38,421 bases of DNA from contig NZ_GL945017.1 in NCBI RefSeq assembly GCF_000218235.1, positions 2,785,296 through 2,823,716 of the forward strand, read 5' to 3'. Shown here piece by piece: positions 1 to 8,403 of this stretch (positions within the stretch are counted from its first letter, which is position 1; each line of letters opens with the position of its first letter). This DNA comes from Hallella multisaccharivorax DSM 17128. Lineage in GTDB: Bacteria > Bacteroidota > Bacteroidia > Bacteroidales > Bacteroidaceae. The position numbers and the translations under genes were made by a program. Below the pieces are notes generated by a model. The model was given only the letters and a program-made list of their open reading frames with translations. It ran no database searches and was not told the DNA's origin.

Positions 1-83
1 CATAGATATCCTTGTGTGTGCTGCGTTCTCTGGGTGTGTGTCTCTCTTAGCCCTGTTGTTGCCGCGTGCCTTAGTTGCAGCAG
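1..83 (-). pseudogene. fragment of a second IS66 tnpC copy
   Basis: This piece aligns with 364-446 of the same window at a fixed offset of 363 bases, with near identity from about base 20 to 83 and scattered substitutions. Translated on the minus strand it gives a peptide with KARGNNRAKRDTHPENAAH, against KARGNNGAKRDLHPENAAH in the main copy. It therefore comes from a related but different IS66 element in the same orientation. It continues beyond the left edge, so its full extent cannot be judged. Confidence 0.7.
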
Positions 84-768
84 ATGCTCTCTACCGTCAT
101 GCCATAGCCGAAACGCATTCGCATGAGGAAGGATATTGCAGAAGACTCATATGAAGAATTGAGAAACAGAGTCCCGGGAGCCTTTCCACGATACATATGT
201 TTTTTCTGCTTGTACAGGGGAGCACGATAGAGGACCATTTCCATAAATCTTCTATGATAACGGTATCTCTTGCTCTCAAGATATGCATTTGGTTGCCGTT
301 CTGATCTGCGCCTCCTGTCAGTTTGGCCAAAGTAACATTGAGGTCCGGATCATCGGGTGTGACATATACTATCGTCATGTGGGCAGCATTCTCTGGATGC
401 AAGTCCCTCTTAGCCCCGTTGTTGCCGCGTGCCTTAGTTGCAGCAGCACGGGCAGCCTCCAGCGTCTTTCTGTCCTCTTCAGATGGCTTCAGCTGCCGTT
501 TCTCAGACTTATTGCTGATAATCTTTGAAAGGCCTTTGTTTATATTCTCAGCTTTTGTCAGATCAGCATTTCTGGCATCTATGGCCTCATGGAGGGATTT
601 AATCTCTTTTCTGAGGTCTGTGATCATAGCCAGCAGCGCGTTAATCTGGTGCTTGTCCTGTTCGCGATCAAGCCGATACGCTTCACGCTCAAGCCGGTAT
701 ATCTCGTTTTCCGACTTGAGCGAAGCTATTACGTCTTTGAGGTCTTCTATGATCTGTTTGCTTGTCAT
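84..768 (-). pseudogene. tnpC: IS66 transposase TnpC, N-terminal part, frameshifted
   Basis: The first 150 or so residues form the expected leading coiled coil (MTSKQIIEDLKDVIASLKSE and on) followed by a basic linker. The open frame runs to 97, but from about 256 to 246 the protein-like sequence moves to another minus-strand frame that reads FMEMVLYRAPLYKQKKHMYR and later ESSAISFLMRMRFGYGM, which resembles the zinc-binding/linker part of IS66 TnpC. That frame ends in a stop just after the rearrangement point near 84. The catalytic DDE region is missing. TnpC is normally about 500 residues, so this copy is non-functional. Confidence 0.75.
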
Positions 769-865
769 TACGTCTACAAAGGTAATAAAAAATTACGCAA
801 CGACAAAGGATTTTAGCTACTATTTTGATATTATTTTATTGGTAATCAACACGTTGTGTGTATAT

Positions 866-1222
866 CTAAGTATCAATATTATTCATCCTCTTGCGGTATT
901 TTACAGACTTGGTGGAAATTCCCTGCATGATGAGAGAAAACGTTCTCCAGGGCAGTTCCGTGCGTCCTATGGACATATTTACGGATGGCATCTCGAATGT
1001 ACCTCGCTCAAGACGTTTTTGATAAAGAATGAAACCGTCTCTGTCCCATCTGAGGATCTTGACACTCTGTCTGTTTCTGGAAAAGAAGACAAAAATGCCA
1101 CCACCTAATGGCGCAAGCCCCATCTCCTGGCGTACTATTTTGGACAGGCCATTGATTCCATTCCTCATATCAACACTGCGTGTACAAAGATAATAGTGCA
1201 TGCTGTCGTTTAGTCCGAACAT
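866..1222 (-). CDS. tnpB: IS66 family accessory protein TnpB (Orf2)
   Basis: The protein has 118 residues, the usual length for IS66 TnpB. It carries the family's typical sequence: YYLCTRSVDMRNGINGLSKI near the N terminus, then GGGIFVFFSRNRQSVKILRWDRDGFILYQKRLERG. TnpB is required for IS66 transposition, but its biochemical role is unknown. The start overlaps the end of tnpA by 13 nucleotides, an arrangement typical of translational coupling in these elements. The frame is intact, although the downstream tnpC is broken. Confidence 0.85.
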   Translation of the reverse strand: MFGLNDSMHYYLCTRSVDMRNGINGLSKIVRQEMGLAPLGGGIFVFFSRNRQSVKILRWDRDGFILYQKRLERGTFEMPSVNMSIGRTELPWRTFSLIMQGISTKSVKYRKRMNNIDT

Positions 1223-1614
1223 ACCTTTGCTTCCTTCCTGAGCTTTACTATGAGTTCTGCCAATGATCCGGCATCAGCTTCATCAATGGTAAGACTAAGA
1301 TCACTGCCAATTGTAATATGCACCTTATGTAAGGTATGAGAACATGAAGCGGTGTTATCATCACCGGCAATATTTATCATCTCAACAAAGGCAGAGCCCC
1401 TATGGGACAGTGATTCGGACTTGGACCCGCTCTTAATGTCTTTACGGATGTCTGACAGGTTGCGACCGGTCTTATAAAGCCATTTCAACATGCCACGGTA
1501 ATATACTCTGTTCTCACGACATATCGAAGACAACCTCGTTGGAATACCTTGCCTGACATTATTCTCAAAGATAGTCAAAGCATGTTCATAACGCTCATTA
1601 GCTGTTTCACACAT
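1210..1614 (-). CDS. tnpA: IS66 family TnpA-like protein (Orf1)
   Basis: A 134-residue protein placed first in the IS66 gene order, 64 bases inside the terminal repeat. The N-terminal part (about residues 1-60) is compatible with a small DNA-binding fold with basic segments such as SSICRENRVYYRGMLKWLYK. The C-terminal part (LTIDEADAGSLAELIVKLRK) matches the tail often seen in IS66 Orf1 proteins. The frame is intact. The identification rests on gene order as much as on sequence. Confidence 0.75.
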   Translation of the reverse strand: MCETANERYEHALTIFENNVRQGIPTRLSSICRENRVYYRGMLKWLYKTGRNLSDIRKDIKSGSKSESLSHRGSAFVEMINIAGDDNTASCSHTLHKVHITIGSDLSLTIDEADAGSLAELIVKLRKEAKVCSD

Positions 1615-1677
1615 ATCTTGCTTTTCTTATTTGGATACAAAGATATGCATTCATTGTCTCAGCTACAATACGCAATC

Positions 1678-1691
1678 GCGGAGACGCTTAC
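1678..1691. repeat. IS66 terminal inverted repeat (tnpA-side end)
   Basis: The plus strand reads GCGGAGACGCTTAC, which on the minus strand is GTAAGCGTCTCCGC. The GTAAGCG start is the usual IS66-family tip. It marks the right boundary of the element; the following bases belong to the target. The matching repeat of the other end is not in the window. Confidence 0.75.
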
Positions 1692-1697
1692 GTTTAT

Positions 1698-2096
1698 ATG
1701 AATAAAAATATCATTACTTTAAAAGACTTTGAGTTATCTCCTAAAGAGAATATCATTGAAAGAAGTCAAAATTTTCAAGCGTATATTGACCAGATGAAGA
1801 CCTTCGGCTGTAAGGGCTATTGGGTTATGTCAAAAACAGGTGTCGGAGCTAAGATGGAGATTGAAGGTTATGACGGTATGGTTTCTGCATACACCGACAA
1901 GGTAACTTCTTCATCTTCAACAAGTTTTTTTTTAGAATTATCTTGCGATGCGATTACAGTATTGACGCGTTGGCCTTGTTTATGGCAACTTTGGCTCGAT
2001 GGGAAAGACGTAGAACTGCCGGTCGGCGTCGTTGTCGATCATCCATTCATCGAAGACGACATGATCGTTGAGGGCTTTGACGACGAGCGTGTGTGA
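1698..2096 (+). pseudogene. truncated ORF of unknown function next to the IS66 end
   Basis: The ATG lies 6 bases beyond the IS66 terminal repeat, so the original promoter and ribosome binding region have been displaced. The first 75 or so residues (to about 1926) look like a real protein, with SPKENIIERSQNFQAYIDQM and YWVMSKTGVGAKMEIEGYDG. After that the frame becomes Ser-rich, then runs antisense into the 3' end of the next gene and no longer looks coding. The pattern faintly recalls the N-terminal segment of PLP-dependent alpha-oxoamine synthases (BioF/Kbl type), but this is a guess from residue pattern only. I treat it as the remaining 5' end of a disrupted gene. Confidence 0.4.
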
Positions 2097-4043
2097 ACCG
2101 GCATTGAGTGCGATGGGAAGGCTGATGCGTGCTTGTCCGCGCATCACGCCATCGGCCCATCGGTCAGACCGCGAGCCATCGGTGATGATGACCGTGCGGG
2201 GTGCTCCGCCGTCGATGCTCACACTGGCTTGCGACATGCCACCGTCGAGGGCCTGGGTGGGTACGAAGCCGAGGCGCAGCGTGCCGCCTGTGGTGTCGGA
2301 GACGAAGCGGTAAGTCAGCGAGTCGCCACGGCTGAGCTCCACGGCGCGCATGGAGCGTCCGAGCATGTCGATGGTGGTGGCGCCAGAGCTGGCAGCGGCA
2401 TACGCGGCGGCGTGGCTGATGATGCAGTTGTCGTTGACTAACTGTGCATCGCTGTGGGCGTAGTCGTCATACAGCCTGATTTCCGCCTCGCTGAGAGTGT
2501 CGGTCAGCTGTGGTTTGCCAAAGACGGTGAGGCCTTGCGGCGCGGCGTCCATTATGGTGTTGCGGCGCAGGCGTGCCTGAGCGTTGTTGTAGCGTGAGGT
2601 GAGCTTCTGTATTTTGCGGTAGGCGCGGATGCTCCGCACTGCCGATTCCAGGGCCTCGCTGTCGTGATGGAAGCTCTCGGGCCGTGCGATGAGCCGCGAC
2701 TCCTGGGCTTCGAGCATCTTCACAGCCATTTGTGCGGAGGCGTAGACAGGATATTCCACCAGGATAAAGAACTTGTCGGAGTCGCGGTCGGCGACGAGCT
2801 GACGGGCTGACAGCACCTGTTGGCACACCTCGTCGTAGCGGTTGAGGTAGCGTTCGAGCTCATTGCCAAACTCCTCGGCGTTGAATTCGGTGTTGGCTAC
2901 GCCGCCGTCGCCGTTGCGGTTGTGGCGCGACGAAGCCTTCTGTTGGGTGAAGTCCATCATCTCCGGCCGCCTGATGGTCGTGAGCCGGAAGTATTGTGCG
3001 AGGGGTTTCACCAGTGCGTCGGCCGCGCGCCGGCTAAAGTTGGCCGCAAGCCAGCCGTAGAGATGGCCGCTGACATCTGTCGGATTCACGGCTTTTATAT
3101 TCCAGGCCATATCGAGAAACAGGCTGAGCTGGTAGGCCGCCACGTCGGGATTGTAGACCACGGCCATCCACATGCGGTCGGCGCCCCTGCGGTAAGCCGT
3201 CGTCATCTCGTTGGCGATGAGTGCGGGCTGTGTGGTGCAGAGCCAGAGATAGCTGTGTGGCCGTCCGGCATAGGCTAAGTGATAGACGGCGCCGCAGTTT
3301 TTGTCGGGATTGCCGTCAGCCGGTGCGATGTATCCGTAGTTGTCGTCAGCCCACCCGATGTCGACGCTGAGGCTCTTTTTCTGCTCCTGGAGGTGGAGGG
3401 TGTGGGCGCCATGCGGCGTGGCGAGCGCGATGCCGAAGGTGTCGGCTAAGGCGCGAAGGCCATGCGCGAAGTGTGCGGGGGCCTCGCCGCTGTCCCATCC
3501 TTCGCACAGCAGGTTGGCGCGATGGCGGAGCATCTGCTCAAAGAGACGGCGGTAATCAGTGAGGCGCTGGCCTTCGAGTGAGATGCCGCGGTATTCCACC
3601 GACGGCAGTTGCGTTTCGCCTTTCTCGCTCAGGCCCTTGCCGGCAGTGGCGGCAAAGCGCAGGATGCCATAGGCGGTGCCGCGCCCGTTGCTGCCCACAA
3701 TGACGGTCCGGTCGCCGCGGCGGCCGAGCCAGAAAGCGTCTTTGCGCGCAATGATGTCTAAGATGGGCGCCCGCATTTCGCCCAGCGTCTTCATGTCTTT
3801 ATTGTTGGCAATGTCGAGCTGGAAAATGAGCAGTTCGGTCTTAGGCGCGCGTCTCCGGCTTTCCGTGGCGGTCTTCTTCAGGTCAGCGGCCATCAGTTGC
3901 AGGGCTTTGTCCACCACAGGCGCGTAATTCTTCTGCGCCGTATAGGAGATGTCGCTGCCAGGGTAAAGCACTTCCGGACGAGCCTTGACGGAGATCGGCG
4001 CCAACAGCAGGAAAAGGATATAAAAGATGTGATGATTCTTCAT
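1980..4043 (-). CDS. GH115-family alpha-glucuronidase-like secreted protein, compact form
   Basis: GH115 enzymes remove (methyl)glucuronic acid from xylan side chains. This 687-residue protein begins with a signal peptide (MKNHHIFYILFLLLAPISVKA). An upstream ATG at 4082 is in frame but would sit almost on the predicted transcription start, so 4043 is preferred. Family landmarks are GSNGRGTAYGI (about 117-127), VEYRGISLEGQ (about 149-159), WADDNYGYI (231-239), RPHSYLWLCTTQPALI (261-276) and FLDMAWN (about 309-315), followed by a helical region and a C-terminal beta domain. GH115 proteins are usually 800-960 residues. Here the stretch between the ATPHGAH motif and WADDNYG is only about 15 residues, where relatives normally have around 100, including an MRGDxD-like segment. 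Substrate and activity are therefore uncertain. It is a single gene transcribed away from mrp. Confidence 0.75.
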   Translation of the reverse strand: MKNHHIFYILFLLLAPISVKARPEVLYPGSDISYTAQKNYAPVVDKALQLMAADLKKTATESRRRAPKTELLIFQLDIANNKDMKTLGEMRAPILDIIARKDAFWLGRRGDRTVIVGSNGRGTAYGILRFAATAGKGLSEKGETQLPSVEYRGISLEGQRLTDYRRLFEQMLRHRANLLCEGWDSGEAPAHFAHGLRALADTFGIALATPHGAHTLHLQEQKKSLSVDIGWADDNYGYIAPADGNPDKNCGAVYHLAYAGRPHSYLWLCTTQPALIANEMTTAYRRGADRMWMAVVYNPDVAAYQLSLFLDMAWNIKAVNPTDVSGHLYGWLAANFSRRAADALVKPLAQYFRLTTIRRPEMMDFTQQKASSRHNRNGDGGVANTEFNAEEFGNELERYLNRYDEVCQQVLSARQLVADRDSDKFFILVEYPVYASAQMAVKMLEAQESRLIARPESFHHDSEALESAVRSIRAYRKIQKLTSRYNNAQARLRRNTIMDAAPQGLTVFGKPQLTDTLSEAEIRLYDDYAHSDAQLVNDNCIISHAAAYAAASSGATTIDMLGRSMRAVELSRGDSLTYRFVSDTTGGTLRLGFVPTQALDGGMSQASVSIDGGAPRTVIITDGSRSDRWADGVMRGQARISLPIALNAGSHTLVVKALNDHVVFDEWMIDNDADRQFYVFPIEPKLP

Positions 4044-4089
4044 TGCATGTTCAACGGACAATAAGCGTTGCCAAATTTTCATGATGTCA

Positions 4090-4097
4090 CAAAGGTA
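4090..4097 (-). promoter_or_regulatory. -7 element of the GH115-like gene
   Basis: The minus strand reads TACCTTTG, a full match to the Bacteroidetes -7 box TAnnTTTG. Transcription would start near 4084, giving a leader of about 40 nucleotides before the ATG at 4043. No convincing -33 TTTG is seen at the expected distance. Confidence 0.55.
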
Positions 4098-4135
4098 CTA
4101 ATTAATCTTATGACATCTAAAATATTTAGTTTTTA

Positions 4136-4167
4136 TTTGTATTTTTACGGGAATATGCCTACTTTTG
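4136..4167 (+). promoter_or_regulatory. promoter of mrp-porE
   Basis: TTTG at 4136-4139 (-33) and TACTTTTG at 4160-4167 (-7) are separated by 20 bp, matching the Bacteroidetes consensus. The predicted start near 4172 leaves about 25 nucleotides before the mrp ATG. It is divergent from the GH115 promoter. Confidence 0.75.
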
Positions 4168-4196
4168 TCATTCCTATTAAAATAACAAAAGATATT

Positions 4197-5300
4197 ATGA
4201 CATTATATCCGAAACTGATCCGCGACATTCTTGCTACCGTTATTTATCCTGGTACGAAGAAGAATCTTGTGGAAAGTGAAATGATTGCCGACAATCTGCG
4301 CATCAATGGCAACAAGGTGAGCTTCTCGCTCATCTTCCCACGCGATACCGACCCGTTCATCAAGTCGACCCTGAAGTCTGCCGAAGCCACGCTGAAATAC
4401 AGGCTCGGCGAGGGGGTGGAGGTGGAAATCGGTACCGAATATAAGTCAGCGCCACGCCCTGAGGTGGGAAAACTGCTGCCCGGAGTGAAGAACATCATCG
4501 CCGTGAGCTCCGGCAAGGGCGGCGTGGGCAAGAGCACCGTCGCGGCCAATCTGGCCATCGCGCTGGCCCGTCTCGGCTACAAGGTGGGCCTGCTCGACAC
4601 GGATATCTTCGGTCCCTCAATGCCGAAGATGTTCGGTGTGGAGGAGGTGCAGCCCTATGGCGTGAAGAAAGACGGGCGCGACCTTATCGAGCCCGTCGAG
4701 AAATACGGCGTGAAGCTTCTCTCCATTGGCTTCTTTGTCAATCCCGACACAGCGACGCTCTGGCGCGGCGGCATGGCTACGGCAGCCCTGAAGCAGCTCA
4801 TCGCCGATGCCGACTGGGGCGATCTCGACTACTTCATTCTTGACACGCCGCCGGGGACCAGCGACATTCATCTCACTCTCCTCCAGACACTCGCCATCAC
4901 GGGGGCGGTCATTGTCTCCACGCCGCAGAAAGTGGCGCTGGCCGACGCGCGCAAAGGTATCGACATGTACACCAACGACAAGGTCAACGTGCCTATCCTC
5001 GGCCTCGTGGAGAACATGGCATGGTTTACGCCTAAGGAGCTGCCCGACCATAAATACTATATCTTCGGCAAGGACGGATGCAAGAATCTCGCCAAGGAGA
5101 TGAACGTGCCGTTGCTCGCCCAGATACCGCTCGTACAGGGTATCTGTGACAGTGGCGACACGGGGACGCCGGCAGCCACCGACGCTGACAGCATGACGGG
5201 TCAGGCTTTCCTCAGTCTGGCTCAGGCCGTGGTGACCCGTGTCAACCTCAGAAACAAGGAACTGCCGAAGACGAAAATCATCAAGGTGAAGAACAGTTGA
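4197..5300 (+). CDS. mrp: Mrp/ApbC (NBP35-like) iron-sulfur carrier ATPase
   Basis: A cytosolic P-loop ATPase that binds and transfers Fe-S clusters to apoproteins. The 367-residue protein has an N-terminal MIP18/DUF59-like domain (about 1-80) and a ParA/MinD-type ATPase with deviant Walker A GKGGVGKST (106-114), followed by DTDIFGPSMPKMFG and DTPPGTSDIHLTL. The upstream frame extends to 4068, but the promoter sits inside that extension, so the ATG at 4197 is chosen. Its stop overlaps the TTG start of porE (bases 5297-5300), which implies a two-gene transcript. Confidence 0.9.
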   Translation: MTLYPKLIRDILATVIYPGTKKNLVESEMIADNLRINGNKVSFSLIFPRDTDPFIKSTLKSAEATLKYRLGEGVEVEIGTEYKSAPRPEVGKLLPGVKNIIAVSSGKGGVGKSTVAANLAIALARLGYKVGLLDTDIFGPSMPKMFGVEEVQPYGVKKDGRDLIEPVEKYGVKLLSIGFFVNPDTATLWRGGMATAALKQLIADADWGDLDYFILDTPPGTSDIHLTLLQTLAITGAVIVSTPQKVALADARKGIDMYTNDKVNVPILGLVENMAWFTPKELPDHKYYIFGKDGCKNLAKEMNVPLLAQIPLVQGICDSGDTGTPAATDADSMTGQAFLSLAQAVVTRVNLRNKELPKTKIIKVKNS

Positions 5301-7360
5301 AGCTGAAGAGATTGGCGATCATCGTTCTGGTCGTGTTGTCGCTCGCCTCGTGTGGGGCCGACAAATACGTGAAGCAAGGTGAGAGGAAACTCGCCTTGGG
5401 AGAGTATTTCGACGCTGCCGCCGACTTCAAGCAGGCTTATCAGAAGACGCCGCCCAAGGAGCGCCGCGCCCGTGGCGCCATAGCCCGCCGCATGGCCGCC
5501 TGCTATGACAAGAGCTTGCAGACGGGCAAGGCCATCGTGGCCTACCGTAATGCCGTGCGCTATCATGCCGACCAGGCCGGCGATCATCTCGCCTTGGCAC
5601 AGCTGCTGATGAAGAATGGCAGCTACCAGGAAGCGGCCAAGGAGTTTCAGGCCGTCCTTGACTCCATGCCCGACAACACCCTTGCCAAGACGGGACTGGA
5701 GGCGGCGCGGCGCGCCCCCGCTGTCAGGGAGCTTGGAAGCCGTTACACCGTGAAACGCGTCGATGCGCTCAATGGACGACGCGCCGACTATGCGCCCGCA
5801 CTCTTAGGCGACAATGCCGACGAGATCTACTTCACGTCGACCCGCAAGGAAGCTGAAGGCGACGACCTCAGCGGTATCACAGGCATGAAGTTTGGCGACA
5901 TCTTCCGATCCTCGAAAGACGACAAAGGCAAGTGGAGTAAGCCGGAGCCGGTGACCGGTGTCAACACGGCTTATGACGAAGGCGCTTGCTGCTTTACGCC
6001 TGACGGCCGTGAGATGTATCTCACACAGTGTGTCACCAACCCTTCGTCACCACGCTATGCGAAGATCGTGAAGTCCTCGCGCGCCGATGCGTCATGGAGT
6101 AAACCCACGGCGGTGGAGGTGACCCGCGACACCCTCTCCAGCTTCGCCCATCCGGCCATCTCACCCGACGGCGAGTGGCTCTACTTCACCAGCGATATGC
6201 CCGGAGGCTTGGGAGGTCTCGACATCTGGCGTGTACGCATCACCGCGCACGGCCTCGGCGGTGTGGAGAACGTTGGTGAGCCCATCAATACAGCTGGTGA
6301 TGAGGCCTTCCCCACATTTCGGCCCAACGGCGACCTCTATTTTTCCAGTACCGGACACCAGGGCCTCGGCGGCTACGACATATTCGTAGCGCACAGGGAC
6401 AAGAGCGGCAAGACGGCGCTCTCGCACCCAGGCTATCCGCTCAACTCGCAGGGCGACGACTTCGGCATGACCTTTGAGGGGCCGCACAACCGTGGCTTCT
6501 TCTCCAGCAACCGTGGCGACGCGCGCGGATGGGACCACCTCTATTCCTTTGTCAATCCGGAGATTGAGCAGACTGTCAAGGGCTGGGTCTACGAGATTGA
6601 CGGCTACGAACTGCCTCAGGCACAGGTCTACTGCATCGGTGACGACGGTACCAACGAGAGGATTACCATCAAGAGCGACGGCTCGTTCACGAAGACACTG
6701 TCGCCCGGCGTGAGCTATCTCTTCCTGGCCGCCTGCAAGGGTTATCTGAACCATAAAGAGGAACTGAGGGCCTTGGCCCATCCCAAGGAGTCACGTGACA
6801 CCACGCTGCAGTTTGCGTTGGCCAATATCTCGGCTCCCGTGCTGATAGACAACATCTTCTACGACTTCGACAAGGCGACGCTGCGCGACAGTTCCAAAAC
6901 CGCCCTCAACCAGCTCATCACCATCCTTAACGATAATCCCAATGTCACCATCGAACTGGCAGCGCATACCGACTACGTGGGCTCAGCCGAATACAACAAA
7001 AGGCTATCGCAGCGCCGCGCAGAGTCAGTGATCCGTTATCTCATCAGTCACGGCATCGCTGCCGACCGGCTCACGCCCGTGGGTTACGGCAAGGAGCGGC
7101 CGCGAAAGGTCAACCGCCGTCTTGCCTCACGCTATCCGTGGCTCAAGGAGGGCGATGTGCTCACCGAGCCGTTCATCAAGGCCCTGAAAGATCCTAAGCA
7201 GCAGGAGGTCTGCAATCAGCTTAACCGGCGCACCGAGTTCAGTGTGCTCCGTACCACCTACGGGCTCTTCGACAAGGACGGAAAGCTCAAGACTTTGCCC
7301 AAACCCAAGAGACAGGACACGGGGAGAGACGATGACGACGGATTTTTCCTTACGGAATGA
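5297..7360 (+). CDS. porE: PorE-like outer-membrane lipoprotein (TPR, WD40-like, carboxypeptidase-regulatory, OmpA domains)
   Basis: The start is TTG, overlapping the mrp stop by 4 bases. The lipoprotein signal ends in LSLASC with Cys19 as the lipidation site. In order there are TPR repeats (about 20-140), a five- or six-bladed PD40/WD40-like propeller (about 155-400) with repeated DGEWLYFTSD-type strands, a carboxypeptidase-regulatory-like beta domain (about 410-490), and a C-terminal OmpA peptidoglycan-binding domain with YDFDKATLRDSSKTALNQL and RLSQRRAESVIRYL. This exact order and length (687 aa) match PorE of the type IX secretion system of Porphyromonas gingivalis, which links the periplasmic/outer-membrane machinery to peptidoglycan. 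Orthology is inferred from architecture; other OmpA/TPR lipoproteins share parts of it. Confidence 0.75.
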   Translation: MKLKRLAIIVLVVLSLASCGADKYVKQGERKLALGEYFDAAADFKQAYQKTPPKERRARGAIARRMAACYDKSLQTGKAIVAYRNAVRYHADQAGDHLALAQLLMKNGSYQEAAKEFQAVLDSMPDNTLAKTGLEAARRAPAVRELGSRYTVKRVDALNGRRADYAPALLGDNADEIYFTSTRKEAEGDDLSGITGMKFGDIFRSSKDDKGKWSKPEPVTGVNTAYDEGACCFTPDGREMYLTQCVTNPSSPRYAKIVKSSRADASWSKPTAVEVTRDTLSSFAHPAISPDGEWLYFTSDMPGGLGGLDIWRVRITAHGLGGVENVGEPINTAGDEAFPTFRPNGDLYFSSTGHQGLGGYDIFVAHRDKSGKTALSHPGYPLNSQGDDFGMTFEGPHNRGFFSSNRGDARGWDHLYSFVNPEIEQTVKGWVYEIDGYELPQAQVYCIGDDGTNERITIKSDGSFTKTLSPGVSYLFLAACKGYLNHKEELRALAHPKESRDTTLQFALANISAPVLIDNIFYDFDKATLRDSSKTALNQLITILNDNPNVTIELAAHTDYVGSAEYNKRLSQRRAESVIRYLISHGIAADRLTPVGYGKERPRKVNRRLASRYPWLKEGDVLTEPFIKALKDPKQQEVCNQLNRRTEFSVLRTTYGLFDKDGKLKTLPKPKRQDTGRDDDDGFFLTE

Positions 7361-7377
7361 GCTGAGGTGTCACCATA

Positions 7378-7421
7378 GATTATATTGTTATGTCGGTGTG
7401 GAGGCAACAATAATATCTTTT
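7378..7421 (+). terminator. terminator after porE
   Basis: TATTGTT (7383-7389) pairs with AACAATA (7406-7412), and GAT (7378-7380) with ATC (7415-7417) across a 2x2 internal loop. A run of T follows at 7418-7421. The stem is AT-rich, so efficiency is uncertain. Confidence 0.45.
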
Positions 7422-7433
7422 AAATGTTTTTCC

Positions 7434-7464
7434 TTTGCGCAACGCGTATTTTGGCGTAACTTTG
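7434..7464 (+). promoter_or_regulatory. promoter of the exbB-exbD operon
   Basis: TTTG at 7434-7437 and TAACTTTG at 7457-7464 are spaced by 19 bp. The predicted start near 7470 gives a leader of roughly 13 nucleotides before the ATG at 7483. Confidence 0.75.
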
Positions 7465-7482
7465 CCGTAATTTTGAAGCATT

Positions 7483-8400
7483 ATGTCTAAGATTAAGCTA
7501 TTCATCACGTTGTTGATTTTTTCCTGCACCTTGGTGCGGGCTCAGAAACCTTCAGCCACGACAGCCAAACCGGCGGTCACGGCTACTGCGAAGAACGCGG
7601 ACGCACCAAAGACTGCCGATAAGACGGTGCAAGCAAAGCCACAGGCTGCGACAGACACTACGGGTGTTGACGACGACAGTGCGCTCATGGGCGCTGACAG
7701 CACGCAAGCCTCGGTAGACCTGGCCGGCGACGGCGGCATGCCGGCAGAGGAGAGCCAGGGGTTTTATAAATCGCTCAAAACAAAGTTCATTGAGGGCAAT
7801 GCCGGGTTCATGTCGTTTGTAGCCCTTGCCCTGGTACTGGGCCTGGCTTTCTGTATCGAACGCATCATTTATCTGAGTCTTTCGGAGATTGATGCCAAGA
7901 AGTTCATGGCTGATCTCACCGGAAAGCTGAAGGTGGGTGACATTGAAGGCGGCAAGGAGCAGTGTCGCAACACACACGGCCCCGTGGCTTCGATCTGCTA
8001 CCAGGGCCTGGAGCGCATTGATGAGAAGATGGACAACATTGAGCGCAGCATCGTGAGCTACGGTTCTGTGCAGGATGCCAACTTGGAGAAGGGATGCTCG
8101 TGGATCACACTTTTCATTGCCATGGCTCCTTCACTCGGCTTCCTCGGCACCGTGGTGGGCATGGTGATGGCTTTCGACCAGATACAGACGGCGGGCGACA
8201 TCAGTCCGACCATTGTGGCAGCCGGTATGAAGGTGGCGCTCATCACTACCATCTTTGGTATTATCGTGGCACTCATCCTGCAACTGTTCTACAACTATAT
8301 CCTCTCAAAGATCGATCATCTTACTGCGCAAATGGAGGAGTCAGCCATCACGCTCATGGATGCCATCACCAAGTATAAGCACGCCAGCAAGGAGGAATGA
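7483..8400 (+). CDS. exbB: ExbB/TolQ/MotA-family proton channel protein
   Basis: An inner-membrane subunit that with ExbD converts proton-motive force into mechanical energy for TonB-dependent uptake. The 305-residue protein has an N-terminal signal or first membrane segment (1-21), an Ala/Thr-rich periplasmic stretch (about 22-85), a membrane helix FMSFVALALVLGLAFCIERI, a cytoplasmic loop, and the family's paired helices WITLFIAMAPSLGFLGTVVG (with MVMAFDQI following) and ALITTIFGIIVALILQLFYN. The long N-terminal extension is common in Bacteroidetes ExbB. It is the first gene of a four-gene operon with its own promoter. Which TonB-dependent receptors it drives cannot be told; the SusC in this window is one possible client. 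Confidence 0.9.
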   Translation: MSKIKLFITLLIFSCTLVRAQKPSATTAKPAVTATAKNADAPKTADKTVQAKPQAATDTTGVDDDSALMGADSTQASVDLAGDGGMPAEESQGFYKSLKTKFIEGNAGFMSFVALALVLGLAFCIERIIYLSLSEIDAKKFMADLTGKLKVGDIEGGKEQCRNTHGPVASICYQGLERIDEKMDNIERSIVSYGSVQDANLEKGCSWITLFIAMAPSLGFLGTVVGMVMAFDQIQTAGDISPTIVAAGMKVALITTIFGIIVALILQLFYNYILSKIDHLTAQMEESAITLMDAITKYKHASKEE

Positions 8401-8403
8401 GGC

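Larger units (their letters stand above)
1..1691 (-). mobile_element. IS66-family insertion sequence, rearranged and incomplete
   Basis: Three minus-strand reading frames in the IS66 order tnpA (1614-1210), tnpB (1222-866) and tnpC (from 768) lie behind a terminal repeat at 1678-1691. The terminal sequence read on the minus strand begins GTAAGCG, as is usual for IS66 ends. The tnpC part is frameshifted and then joined at about position 83/84 to a second, diverged copy of an earlier part of tnpC, so the element cannot be intact inside this window. The other end, and hence the target duplication, lies outside the window. Confidence 0.85.

Noticed and set aside
323..1108. 261-residue plus-strand frame across the IS66 genes
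   Set aside because: It is antisense to tnpC and tnpB, which have recognisable family sequence; the plus-strand translation is Ser/Arg-rich and has no motif.
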